Assembly (NCBI GenBank): GCA_036402075.1
Contig: DASWTP010000173.1
Location: forward strand, 1-20,356
Direction: 5' to 3'
From: Chryseosolibacter sp036402075
GTDB lineage: Bacteria > Bacteroidota > Bacteroidia > Cytophagales > Cyclobacteriaceae
Length of the DNA: 20,356 nt
Under the pieces are notes generated by a model. It made no database searches. It was not told where the DNA came from and was given only the letters and a program-made list of their open reading frames with translations. The translations under genes and the position numbers were made by a program. Below, one piece after another: positions 6,310 to 14,096 of the stretch; the first letter of the stretch is position 1, and every line of letters begins with the position of its first letter.

Positions 6310-7475
6310 AATTAATAGAAGTTACTTCTAAAGAGCATATTCACGAATTCCTGAATTTTCCAGTTCGCTTATACAAAGACGAGCCCCACTGGATTCGGCC
6401 ACTCGATCAAGATATTGAAAATGTTTTTGATCGGGATAAAAACAAAACCTTTCGCCATGGGGAATGTATCCGCTGGATACTTGTAAACGAAAACAATGAA
6501 ACCATCGGAAGGGTAGCGGCATTCATTAATAATAAGACCGTCCACAAAGCCAACGATCAGCCTACTGGCGGACTTGGCTTTTTTGATTGCATTAACGATC
6601 AAAAGGCAGCGTTCTTTATGTTCGATGCATGCAAAGATTGGTTGAAATCCAAAGGAATGGAGGCGATGGACGGGCCGATTAACTTTGGTTCCCGCGATCG
6701 CTGGTGGGGTCTTCTCATCGAAGGCTTTGACCGCGATCCGAATTATCAGTGTAATTACAATTTCCCTTACTACAAAGATTTCTTCGAAGCGTACGGATTC
6801 CAGGTCTATTTTTACCAGCTGACGTTCTGGCGAACCATTGCTGGCCCGCTTTCTCCACGTCTTCATGAAAAGGCAGAGATCATGGCCAAAGATCCAAACT
6901 ACGAATTTCGTCACCTGAAAAAATCGGAAGTTGGCAAGCTGGCAGACTATCTACTCGAAGTTTACAACAAGGCATGGGCAAAGCGAGGCGATAACCCGGA
7001 GCTGACACCTGCACAAGCGAAACTTATTGTAAAGCAGATGAAGCCGATCATGGACCTAAAGTTGCTTTACTTTGGATTTTATAAGGGTACTCCAATCTCA
7101 TTCTTTCTTTCGCTCCCCGAGATCAACCAGATCTTCAAACATCTGAATGGAAAACTCGACCTGATCGGAAAGATCAAATTCCTTTGGCATCAATTCCGCA
7201 AGACGAACCGGAAAGCATTTGGTGTTCTGTTCGGTGTGGTGCCTGAGCATCAGGGTAAAGGTTGTGACGGTGCGATGGTGCTGGCGTCCCGCAAGGTGCT
7301 GCAGGATGAATACAAGCGCTACGATGAGTACGAAATGAATTGGATTGGCGATTTCAACCCGCGGATGATCAACGTTGTTGAACAGGTAGGAGCGGAGGTT
7401 TGTAAACGTCACGCCACATACCGCAAGTTGTTTGACGAAACCAAGCCGTTCAAACGTTCGCATATTTTCCACTAA
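6306..7475 (+). CDS. GNAT-fold acyltransferase-like protein (YghO-like)
   Basis: 389 residues. The C-terminal half has a GNAT acetyl-CoA binding signature, VVPEHQGKGCDGAM (311-324), preceded by AFGVLFG and followed by NPRMINVVEQVGAEVCKRHATYRK, the usual end of the fold. The N-terminal half (RLYKDEPHWIRPLDQD..., MDGPINFGSRDRWWGLLIEGF) matches a conserved bacterial family usually annotated only as hypothetical or N-acetyltransferase-like. The substrate is unknown. Translational coupling to the histidine kinase (4-nt overlap) suggests joint regulation. No signal peptide or membrane segment. Confidence 0.75.
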   Translation: MKLIEVTSKEHIHEFLNFPVRLYKDEPHWIRPLDQDIENVFDRDKNKTFRHGECIRWILVNENNETIGRVAAFINNKTVHKANDQPTGGLGFFDCINDQKAAFFMFDACKDWLKSKGMEAMDGPINFGSRDRWWGLLIEGFDRDPNYQCNYNFPYYKDFFEAYGFQVYFYQLTFWRTIAGPLSPRLHEKAEIMAKDPNYEFRHLKKSEVGKLADYLLEVYNKAWAKRGDNPELTPAQAKLIVKQMKPIMDLKLLYFGFYKGTPISFFLSLPEINQIFKHLNGKLDLIGKIKFLWHQFRKTNRKAFGVLFGVVPEHQGKGCDGAMVLASRKVLQDEYKRYDEYEMNWIGDFNPRMINVVEQVGAEVCKRHATYRKLFDETKPFKRSHIFH

Positions 7476-7544
7476 GGAGAAGGTGCAAAACCCAACATCC
7501 TTGATCTAGACATAGTCTTTTAATTATCGATACTCCTTGCGTTT

Positions 7545-7572
7545 GGTATTTGGTTTTTGGTATTTGGTTTTT
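7545..7572. repeat. Two tandem copies of a 14-nt T/G-rich repeat
   Basis: GGTATTTGGTTTTT occurs twice head to tail. It supplies several TTTG motifs upstream of hemH, one of which is correctly placed as a -33 box. Confidence 0.8.
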
Positions 7573-7593
7573 GCGCCTCGCCCCGTAATTTCG
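7563..7593 (+). promoter_or_regulatory. Bacteroidota-type promoter for hemH
   Basis: TTTG (7563-7566), 19 nt and TAATTTCG (7586-7593) give a full -33 box, correct spacing and 5 of 6 fixed positions of TAnnTTTG. The -7 box ends only 4 nt before the ATG, so the transcript is predicted to be leaderless or nearly so. Confidence 0.6.
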
Positions 7594-7597
7594 CGCC

Positions 7598-8608
7598 ATG
7601 AGTAAAACCGGAGTATTGCTTATCAACCTTGGTACACCCGATAGCCCATCGGTCGGCCATGTCAGATCATACCTTAGTCAGTTTCTGAACGATCCCCGCG
7701 TTATTGATATCCCGTGGCTTGCTCGCAAGATCCTTGTAAACCTGATCATTGTTCCGTTCCGTGCTCCAAAATCAGCCAAAATTTACAAAGAGCTTTGGAC
7801 AGACCACGGATCGCCTCTGCTTTACTATAGTGAGCGAGCAAAAGACCTGTTGCAGCAGCAGCTTGGAGGTTCATACGAGGTACATCTTGCCATGCGCTAT
7901 AAGAATCCTTCTATTCCCAGTGTGCTCGAGAAAATGCGCAAGGAGAATTACCAGAGAATTGTCGTGTTGACCATGTTTCCGCAATATGCTTCAGCTTCAA
8001 CCGGATCAGCGCTCGAAGAAGTAATGCGGGTGGTGAGCAAATGGTGGGTAATCCCGGAAATAAAGTTGCTCTCGCAGTATTACGATCACCCGCTTTATAT
8101 CAAAGCTTTTGTTGAGCGCGGAAGACAATATGACATCAGCAAATATGATCATGTGTTGTTCTCGTATCACGGATTACCGGAACGCCAGGTGGACAAAGTT
8201 TATCCGGACGGAAAACCTTGTAGCGACCACGACTGCGAAAAAGGTATTACTGAAGAGAACAAATATTGCTACAAGGCGGTGAGTTACGAAACTACTCGAC
8301 TCATCGCGTCACAGCTTGGAATACCACCGGAGAAATATACGGTTTGCTTCCAGTCTCGCCTTGACGAGAAATGGCTGATGCCTTTTTCTGATAAAGTCGT
8401 TGAAGATTGCGCTAAAAAAGGCATGAAGAATATACTTGTATTCTCACCTGCATTCACGGCTGATTGCCTTGAAACCATTATTGAAATCGGACAAGAGTAC
8501 CAGGAGATTTTCCACAAGAATGGTGGCGAGAAAGTTCAGCTTGTTGAAAGCTTGAATGACCATGCGACATGGATTGAGTGCATGCGTGAGCTGGTGGTGG
8601 GGAAATAG
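7598..8608 (+). CDS. hemH: Ferrochelatase
   Basis: HemH inserts Fe(2+) into protoporphyrin IX (or coproporphyrin III), the last metal step of haem synthesis. The 336 residues cover the whole family length. The start GVLLINLGTPDSPS is the family N-terminus; the metal-binding histidine is H191 in LFSYHGLPER, and the partner acid is in FSPAFTADCLETIIEI (E292). Between 208 and 250 there are four cysteines (C208, C213, C224, C250), an arrangement resembling bacterial ferrochelatases that carry a [2Fe-2S] cluster; whether this one does is inference. No transmembrane anchor. It is monocistronic by context. Confidence 0.95.
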   Translation: MSKTGVLLINLGTPDSPSVGHVRSYLSQFLNDPRVIDIPWLARKILVNLIIVPFRAPKSAKIYKELWTDHGSPLLYYSERAKDLLQQQLGGSYEVHLAMRYKNPSIPSVLEKMRKENYQRIVVLTMFPQYASASTGSALEEVMRVVSKWWVIPEIKLLSQYYDHPLYIKAFVERGRQYDISKYDHVLFSYHGLPERQVDKVYPDGKPCSDHDCEKGITEENKYCYKAVSYETTRLIASQLGIPPEKYTVCFQSRLDEKWLMPFSDKVVEDCAKKGMKNILVFSPAFTADCLETIIEIGQEYQEIFHKNGGEKVQLVESLNDHATWIECMRELVVGK

Positions 8609-8735
8609 AGTTCTCTAGTTAGCAACGTTTTTTTCAACGCAGGACGCCATGAGCTCGATGAAATGATTAAAGCTTCTTGCGTTTCCCTAGCGTTCTTTGC
8701 GACTTTGCGGTGAACTCTCGTGAGCGAAGCGAATC
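8609..8735. repeat. Intergenic region with a TTTGCG-type short-period repeat
   Basis: Between convergent hemH and the PLP enzyme, 8676-8714 contains CTTGCG, GCGTTC, CTTTGCG and ACTTTGCGG units at irregular 7-11 nt spacing. It looks like a degenerate copy of the low-complexity TTTGCG intergenic repeats that I associate with Bacteroidota genomes. No clear intrinsic terminator is seen. Confidence 0.4.
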
Positions 8736-10025
8736 CTAAGAAGCCGAGATCTTTAATACAGCTTCCACAAACCGATCGAGATCTTTTGTTGTCGTGTAAA
8801 CGTGAGGTGTTACACGTACTCCGCTGATGTTTTCCCATTTTATCGCAACCGTGTGAATTTGGAATTCAGTCATCAGGCGTGTTGCCACGGCATCAGGCTC
8901 GAGGCCGTCAATTGAGAAGTTGCCAAGGGCACAGGAATATTCAGGCTTCAATGAAATGTTCAGCTTCACGCGGCTGTTCGTTTTCACTTTTTCGGCCCAA
9001 TAGTTTTTCAGGTAGCGAAGCCGTTCCTCTTTGCGTTTATTCCCGATAGCAAGTTGAAAATCTACCGCCTGGCCAATGGCCTGCTCGGGCGCGAATGATC
9101 GTGTTCCTAATGTTTCAAATTTTCGAATGTCACTCGATTGCGGTTTGTCATTCGGAAATAGCGGCCACAATCCCGCAATGTTTTCTTTTCGTACATAAAG
9201 CATTCCTGTTCCAAAAGGAGCGCACAACCATTTGTGCAAGCTTGTTCCCAGGTAGTCGGGATTGAAATCTGAGATTTTATAGTCCATGTGAGCGAACGTG
9301 TGCGCTGCATCAACAATGGAGATGATATTACGTTTGCGCGCCTCATCACACAATCGCTTTACAGGCATGATCTGCCCCGTCCAGTTGATCATGTGTGTGA
9401 TGTGCCAGATTTTTGTTTTGGAAGTTGTGGCATCGACAAAAGCTTTCACGATCTGATCATCGTTTTCAATCGGCAATTCAAAACTCAGCCATTTGATTTT
9501 TATTCCATCCCGCAATTCTTTTTGCTTCCAGGCCTGGATCATGTTTGGATAATCCTGTTTCGTCATGATGATTTCATCACCCTTCGCCATGGTCAGTCCC
9601 CAGGTGACTGTTGCGAGGGCCTCAGTTGCATTTCGGTTGATCGCCACCTCATCACTGCTGACCCCGGCAAGGTCTGCGAGTTTTCTTCGCACGGGTTCTC
9701 TGCCTTTATCGAGAATTTGCCACATGTAGTACGTGGGTGCTTCGTTGCTCAGGTGATAGTATCGGTCAACGGCATCCTGAACAACTTTTGGCTGGGGGCT
9801 TACGCCCCCGTTGTTGAGATTGAGAATATTCGGTGAAACGGTATACGCTTGTGCCATTCTAGCCCAGAGCTCTTCATCGTTTGACGCGCTGTGTGGTGAC
9901 AATTTATTGAGCGATAGAAGAGCATCTGAAACGTCTTCTGCTAACGCTTTGGAGGCAAGGGCAGACAATGACATTGCACCGGCAACAGTCATCGACTTCC
10001 GAAAGAAACTTCTTCGATTGCTCAT
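8736..10025 (-). CDS. Tat-exported class V aminotransferase-fold PLP enzyme
   Basis: 429 residues. The N-terminus NRRSFFRKSMTVAGAM...ALA fits a twin-arginine signal (RR at 4-5, cleavage after about residue 29). The mature part is a fold-type I class V PLP enzyme: the PLP-contact Asp-His pair is SIVDAAHTFAHMD (D239, H242) and the Schiff-base lysine is K265 in GTSLHKWLCAPFGTGMLYV. Nearest characterised relatives are isopenicillin N epimerase-like and cysteine desulfurase-like enzymes. The actual reaction cannot be read. Tat export is consistent with a cofactor-loaded enzyme folded before secretion. It is last in the minus-strand gene series, 75 nt after the DUF2721 gene, and may be co-transcribed. 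Confidence 0.85.
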   Translation of the reverse strand: MSNRRSFFRKSMTVAGAMSLSALASKALAEDVSDALLSLNKLSPHSASNDEELWARMAQAYTVSPNILNLNNGGVSPQPKVVQDAVDRYYHLSNEAPTYYMWQILDKGREPVRRKLADLAGVSSDEVAINRNATEALATVTWGLTMAKGDEIIMTKQDYPNMIQAWKQKELRDGIKIKWLSFELPIENDDQIVKAFVDATTSKTKIWHITHMINWTGQIMPVKRLCDEARKRNIISIVDAAHTFAHMDYKISDFNPDYLGTSLHKWLCAPFGTGMLYVRKENIAGLWPLFPNDKPQSSDIRKFETLGTRSFAPEQAIGQAVDFQLAIGNKRKEERLRYLKNYWAEKVKTNSRVKLNISLKPEYSCALGNFSIDGLEPDAVATRLMTEFQIHTVAIKWENISGVRVTPHVYTTTKDLDRFVEAVLKISAS

Positions 10026-10100
10026 AAAATTGTCAGGTTAATGAAATGGAAGGTACGAATTCATTTTCACGATTCGCTAACATTTTGTCACCGAAATAGG

Positions 10101-10505
10101 CTAGTCGTCCAACATGTCTTTCAGCTCAATTTCCAGGGCTCTTGTGCTAATCCTGATCTCGTTTAGGGAAAAAATGAGCGAAAGCATCAGCAGCCCAAGG
10201 CTTAAACCAAAAATGCTATAAGCCCAAACTTCATGTTCCAGGTAAAAGAAAAGCATGCATAACACGCAGCAGAAGAAGCTGAGGATTCCAGCGCCCTGCA
10301 TGCGTTGAATCAGGACGAGCCTGCGTTTCAGATTTTTGATTTGCTGCTTAATAAGGTCCTTGTCGGTTTGGGCCTGATTTTGTTTGTATTGAGCGTGAAG
10401 ATTTCGGATGAGCGTAGCAAGCGCCAGAAAGCGGTTCGTGTACGCCAGCATCAGCAGCGTGATTGCGGGAAAAAGCAAAGCCGGAGTGTTGATGGAGATT
10501 TGCAT
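10101..10505 (-). CDS. DUF2721 membrane protein
   Basis: 134 residues from the ATG at 10505. The N-terminus NTPALLFPAITLLMLAYTNRFLALATLIRNL is the DUF2721 signature. A charged helix with QNQAQTDKDLIKQQIKNLKRR follows, then two membrane segments (GILSFFCCVLCMLFFYL and YSIFGLSLGLLMLSLIF). An upstream GTG would start inside the MFS gene; the ATG lies 4 nt after the MFS stop and begins the conserved domain, so it is preferred. Function unknown; three predicted membrane spans. Confidence 0.82.
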   Translation of the reverse strand: MQISINTPALLFPAITLLMLAYTNRFLALATLIRNLHAQYKQNQAQTDKDLIKQQIKNLKRRLVLIQRMQGAGILSFFCCVLCMLFFYLEHEVWAYSIFGLSLGLLMLSLIFSLNEIRISTRALEIELKDMLDD

Positions 10506-10509
10506 GAGC

Positions 10510-11751
10510 TTAATGAATTCGTTGTAAGGTGCGGATGGATTTTGAAACCCAGGCAGTGACGCCAACCACACCAAGCGTCATAAAGCCACCAAAAATTACA
10601 GAAGGTACTGCGCCCATCAATTTGGCTACAAATCCGGACTCGAACATGCCGATCTCGTTTGAAGATCCAACAAAAATGTGATTCACTGCAGAGACGCGGC
10701 CCTTCATATTCTCGGGTGTGAGCGTTTGCAACAACGTTGAACGGATAATCACACTGATGCAATCAAAGCCGCCACTTACTATCAGGATAAACAATGACAG
10801 CCAGAAGTTGCGCGAAAGGGCAAACAGGATCATGCACACACCAAATCCGGCCACACAATACAGCAGAATTTTCCCGGCATTTTTTTCGATCGGGTTATGC
10901 GTGATATAAAACGCCATCAGCAAAGCACCGATCGATGGCGCAGCTCTGAGGAATCCCACTCCAGCCGGTCCAACGTGAAGGATTTCGTCAGCAAAAATCG
11001 GCAACAGCGCGACTGCACCTCCAAACAGTACGGCAAACAAGTCGAGAGAAATTGCGCTCAGAATAATTTTGTTGTGAAAGACAAAACGCAAACCGGCTTT
11101 GATTTTTTCGGCAACACCTTCTTCATTTGTTAAAGGAGGCAGTGGTTTATTTCCAATGAGCGTCATGAGCACAAGCCCGAAGAGCGTAAGCGCCACATCG
11201 ATGCTGTATGCGATCTGCACGCCAAAGATGTAAAGCAGCCCTCCAAGTGCCAGACCCGCTATGGTTGCGGTTTCCCACAAGGTGCTGTTCCATGTTACAG
11301 CATTTGAATACAGCTCGCGTGGCACAAGTTGCGGCATGAACGAAAAGAACGCGGGACTCAGAAAACCACGTGCGATGCCGCTTACGAAAATCACTAGGTA
11401 AATGGGCAAGACACCATACAGACTGAAAAAAGTCTGGTGCGTGAAGGTGAATGCAAGCAACGCAGATGAACATGCGAGCAAGGTCGCAACACAAAGCACA
11501 ATGATCTTCTTTCGCTGAACAACATCAGCAACGTGTCCAGCATATAACGACACGCCAATCGAAGGAATAGCTTCCGCCAGTCCGATGAGCCCGAGCGACA
11601 ATGGGTCTTTTGTCAGCTCATACACCTGCCAGGCTACAACAACCGACTGCACCTGGATTGCCAGCGTAATGCAAAACCTTGCCGTTATATAAAGTCGGAA
11701 CTCAGGAATCCGCAAAGCTGCGTAAGGATTCTTTTGATTCAGCTCAGTCAT
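10510..11751 (-). CDS. MFS transporter (MFS_3 / EntS-like)
   Basis: 413 residues with about 12 hydrophobic segments. The opening FRLYITARFCITLAIQVQSVVVAWQVYELTKDPLSLGLIGL and the loop GHVADVVQRKKI between helices 2 and 3 are the MFS signature as found in the MFS_3/enterobactin-exporter-like group. A central break near residue 205-215 (KPLPPLTNEEGVAEKI) separates the two six-helix halves. The substrate is not determinable. The start overlaps the end of the NadR-like gene by 8 nt (ATGACTGA), and DUF2721 follows after 4 nt: a tight three-gene operon. Confidence 0.88.
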   Translation of the reverse strand: MTELNQKNPYAALRIPEFRLYITARFCITLAIQVQSVVVAWQVYELTKDPLSLGLIGLAEAIPSIGVSLYAGHVADVVQRKKIIVLCVATLLACSSALLAFTFTHQTFFSLYGVLPIYLVIFVSGIARGFLSPAFFSFMPQLVPRELYSNAVTWNSTLWETATIAGLALGGLLYIFGVQIAYSIDVALTLFGLVLMTLIGNKPLPPLTNEEGVAEKIKAGLRFVFHNKIILSAISLDLFAVLFGGAVALLPIFADEILHVGPAGVGFLRAAPSIGALLMAFYITHNPIEKNAGKILLYCVAGFGVCMILFALSRNFWLSLFILIVSGGFDCISVIIRSTLLQTLTPENMKGRVSAVNHIFVGSSNEIGMFESGFVAKLMGAVPSVIFGGFMTLGVVGVTAWVSKSIRTLQRIH

Positions 11752-12277
11752 TTTTCTGCAAAAGGGTATTTACGGCATCGATCGCTTTTTGTTGCCGCTG
11801 GCCTCGTTCACCGGTGATCTCAACAAAGGGCACCGATTGATTTTTCATTTCTCGCAGATAGATCTCATAAAGTTGCTGGCGCTTGTCGGGGTGCTCGCGC
11901 AACGGATCTTCCTGCCATGGGATATCAATGTAGGTTAACAGGTACAAGTCGTACGTGCGTTTGCTGATGAGGTCTAAGATCTCGGGATCGCAATTGCCGT
12001 ATTTGAATTCGCTCCAAACCTTAATCACGTAAAGGTTCGTGTCGCAGATCATTATTTTGTTGGAATGAAGCTGGCTTTTATCCTCTAGTCGCAGCTGGCC
12101 ATGTGCAATCGTTGTCAGGTCATGTTGCTGGTAAGGACGCACAAGGTTGTCGAGAAATCCGCGTGCGTACTCCGGAACCCACTCCGTCTCATAATGTGTG
12201 GCAAGAAACTGAGACAGATCAGATTTCCCAGTGCACTCGGGACCAATCACAACAACCTTTTTAATTCGACTTTCCAT
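11744..12277 (-). CDS. NadR-like P-loop ATPase / ribosylnicotinamide kinase domain protein
   Basis: 177 residues. The Walker A motif is GPECTGKS (12-19). WVPEYARGFL (33-42), QHDLTTIAHGQ (51-61) and MICDTNLYVIKVW (76-88) match the kinase domain found at the C-terminus of NadR, which phosphorylates nicotinamide riboside to NMN. Bacteroidota carry it as a stand-alone protein, as here; no nicotinamide-nucleotide adenylyltransferase domain is present. No PnuC transporter is adjacent; the coupled downstream gene is an MFS exporter. Role in NAD salvage is inferred from the family. It heads the operon with MFS and DUF2721. Confidence 0.8.
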   Translation of the reverse strand: MESRIKKVVVIGPECTGKSDLSQFLATHYETEWVPEYARGFLDNLVRPYQQHDLTTIAHGQLRLEDKSQLHSNKIMICDTNLYVIKVWSEFKYGNCDPEILDLISKRTYDLYLLTYIDIPWQEDPLREHPDKRQQLYEIYLREMKNQSVPFVEITGERGQRQQKAIDAVNTLLQKND

Positions 12278-12388
12278 TCTGAAGATAAAGGCTCAAAGTA
12301 AAGACAAACGGATTCATTTTTCCCTTCAGCGATTACTTTTTATCTGCACGTTTGCTTTTGTGTCACGCTGTAACGATGATTGACTTTT

Positions 12389-12412
12389 ATTAAGGGCTGA
12401 CCGGCCTTATTA
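12389..12412 (-). terminator. Possible terminator after the TauE/SafE gene
   Basis: On the minus strand a stem TAAGGC / GCCCTTA with one bulge follows the stop by a few bases. Only a weak, mixed A/T tract comes after it, so this is a tentative call. Confidence 0.3.
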
Positions 12413-12415
12413 GTT

Positions 12416-13204
12416 TCAGTTTAAGACAATTTCTTTCAACAGGATCCAGCTACCCATAACGAGAATCATCCATCCGAATGCCATTCTTAAGCGTATCGCT
12501 GAGATTTTTTTCTGGAGCTTGTTCCCGAGCAGGATGCCGATAACCGCGAGTGCTGTGATCGACATCAGAAATGTCCAGTCCATGGAATAGTTCAGCACAT
12601 CTCCCAGAAAACCCATCAGTGAGTTGATGGCAATGATGAACAGAGAGGTGCCTACCGCAGTTTTGAATGGTAAACCGGTAAGGAACACAAGCGCAGGTAT
12701 AATCAAGAACCCTCCCCCGGCTCCTACAAACCCTGTCAGGAACCCGATGAGAATACCTTCAATAATAACCAGGAACGTGCGCACGCGTTGTGAATCGGAA
12801 CGAAGCTCCCTTTTGCCGCGAATCATGGAGAACGATGCCAGGATCATCAGCAGAGCGAAGGTGCCAAGGATCAGCACTCGTTTTGTTAAGGTAAAGGAGT
12901 CTGTTTGATAGATAATTTCAGGCAACGCTGGAATGATCCATTTGCGTGTACAGAAGATGCTGACGATAGAGGGAATACCAAATAGGAATCCGGTTCGTAA
13001 ATTCACGAGGTGGTCTTTGTATTTTGGAATCGCCCCGACAAAGCTGGTGACGCCCACTATAAAAAGGGAATAGGCAGACGCGAGGATCGCATCAATACCA
13101 AACAGATAAACCAGGATGGGAATTGAAAGAATTGATCCGCCACCACCGAGCAAGCCAAGGATCAATCCGATGCAGACCGCAGCAACGTAGCCAATGATCT
13201 CCAT
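12416..13204 (-). CDS. TauE/SafE (TSUP) family membrane permease
   Basis: 262 residues with about eight membrane segments in two homologous halves. The glycine-rich motif occurs twice: GLLGGGGSILSIPILV (17-32) and GFVGAGGGFLIIPALV (158-173). Each is followed by a SLF motif (ASAYSLFIVG, 42-51; AVGTSLFIIA, 183-192). The family exports or imports sulfite, sulfoacetate or other organosulfur anions; the substrate here is not readable. It lies 28 nt downstream of rlpA on the same strand, possibly co-transcribed. Confidence 0.9.
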   Translation of the reverse strand: MEIIGYVAAVCIGLILGLLGGGGSILSIPILVYLFGIDAILASAYSLFIVGVTSFVGAIPKYKDHLVNLRTGFLFGIPSIVSIFCTRKWIIPALPEIIYQTDSFTLTKRVLILGTFALLMILASFSMIRGKRELRSDSQRVRTFLVIIEGILIGFLTGFVGAGGGFLIIPALVFLTGLPFKTAVGTSLFIIAINSLMGFLGDVLNYSMDWTFLMSITALAVIGILLGNKLQKKISAIRLRMAFGWMILVMGSWILLKEIVLN

Positions 13205-13232
13205 CAGGATTTTAACAGGTTATTACTAATCA

Positions 13233-13916
13233 TCAAAGTTTATTGAACTCCACTATAAATGCATCCGGGTACCGGTTCTTCAGGTCGTTGCGGAATTGCT
13301 CGGCTTTGTCCCGTGAAGAAAATTGGCCGAGAATGATTCCGTAAAATTTTACACCGTTCAGCACCTTCACCTGGATCGTAACTTTCTTCTTATATGAATT
13401 CTTCAGGTTTTCGGAAAGGCGCATCATGTTCACCAATTCCTGGTACGTTCCGATCTGCACTCCAAAACCTTTCGGGTTCAGTCGTGAGATCTCGAAGTCG
13501 TAAAATTCTTTTTCTTCAACGGTCACATGACTCACGGTGGTAACTGGTGCAGACGACTTGCCATCACCTGCATCGATCACTTCCACCGTAACGTCTGCAA
13601 TACCCTTATTAACGAATCCCAGCTTTTCAGCGGCCGACTTCGACAGGTCGATTACACGGTTCTCAACATAAGGTCCGCGATCGTTGATCGTTACTTCAAC
13701 CGTCTGATTATTGGCAACGTTAGTCACCTTTACGCGTGTTCCGAAAGGAAGCGTTTTGTGTGCGGCCGTTAACTTGTTGTGCTTGTATTTTTCTCCGCTG
13801 GCGGTAGGGCTGCCTTCAAACTTGTCGGCATAGAAGGATGCTTTTCCGGTTTGAACCTGGGCAGAAAGGGTGAGGGCAACCCATTGAAACAGAAAAACGG
13901 AAAGTAAAGTTCTCAT
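13233..13916 (-). CDS. rlpA: RlpA-like septal peptidoglycan hydrolase with SPOR domain
   Basis: RlpA is a lytic transglycosylase that cleaves denuded glycan strands at the division septum. The 227-residue protein has a signal peptide (1-19, LTLSA before QVQ). There is no lipobox cysteine, so it is periplasmic rather than a lipoprotein. The double-psi beta-barrel spans 22-115 with ASFYADKFEG, TAAHKTLPFGTRVKVTN (H53) and TINDRGPY (D79, the catalytic-type aspartate). A C-terminal SPOR domain at 150-225 (GFGVQIGTY...YGIILGQFSSRDKAEQF) would target it to the septum. It diverges from guaB and has a perfect -7 box upstream. Confidence 0.9.
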   Translation of the reverse strand: MRTLLSVFLFQWVALTLSAQVQTGKASFYADKFEGSPTASGEKYKHNKLTAAHKTLPFGTRVKVTNVANNQTVEVTINDRGPYVENRVIDLSKSAAEKLGFVNKGIADVTVEVIDAGDGKSSAPVTTVSHVTVEEKEFYDFEISRLNPKGFGVQIGTYQELVNMMRLSENLKNSYKKKVTIQVKVLNGVKFYGIILGQFSSRDKAEQFRNDLKNRYPDAFIVEFNKL

Positions 13917-13935
13917 GCAAGCGTAGTTTAGAATT

Positions 13936-13943
13936 CAAAAATA
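13936..13943 (-). promoter_or_regulatory. -7 box (TATTTTTG) for rlpA
   Basis: An exact TAnnTTTG match on the minus strand, 19 nt before the ATG at 13916. No strong -33 TTTG at the usual 19-21 nt. The box lies between two TAGAATTC copies. Confidence 0.45.
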
Positions 13944-14032
13944 GAATTCCGCCATCAAATTTTGAATAAATTAAAGTTGTAATGAGAAGTTCACAAAATT
14001 CTCTGTGAAATAAGCACGATTCACATTGTGCA

Positions 14033-14064
14033 TTAGTGAAATCCCGAAAATAGATGTAGCTTTG
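14033..14064 (+). promoter_or_regulatory. Bacteroidota-type promoter for guaB
   Basis: TAGCTTTG (14057-14064) is an exact TAnnTTTG -7 box. A TTAG (14033-14036) lies 20 nt upstream in the -33 position with one mismatch. Transcription would begin near 14068-14071, at or within the hairpin before the ATG. Confidence 0.55.
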
Positions 14065-14096
14065 CCCGGCAAATAATAGATCGTAAATTATTTGCC
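14061..14096 (+). promoter_or_regulatory. guaB: Hairpin / triple TTTGCC half-site at the guaB start
   Basis: GGCAAATAAT (14068-14077) and ATTATTTGCC (14087-14096) are a perfect 10-bp inverted repeat with a 9-nt loop, ending directly at the ATG. A third element, TTTGCC (14061-14066), also pairs with the first arm. It is either a 5'-leader stem or a DNA operator overlapping the -7 box. Confidence 0.6.

Noticed and set aside
8536..8838. 100-codon minus-strand ORF over the hemH/PLP enzyme junction
   Set aside because: It overlaps hemH and a TTTGCG repeat, whose translation gives a spurious HRKVAKNARE-like peptide.
9288..9836. 182-codon plus-strand ORF
   Set aside because: It lies fully antisense to the well-supported PLP enzyme and its product resembles no family; an open shadow frame.
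10506..10574. N-terminal extension of the DUF2721 protein
   Set aside because: The extension overlaps the MFS coding end and lacks the conserved domain, which starts at the ATG at 10505.
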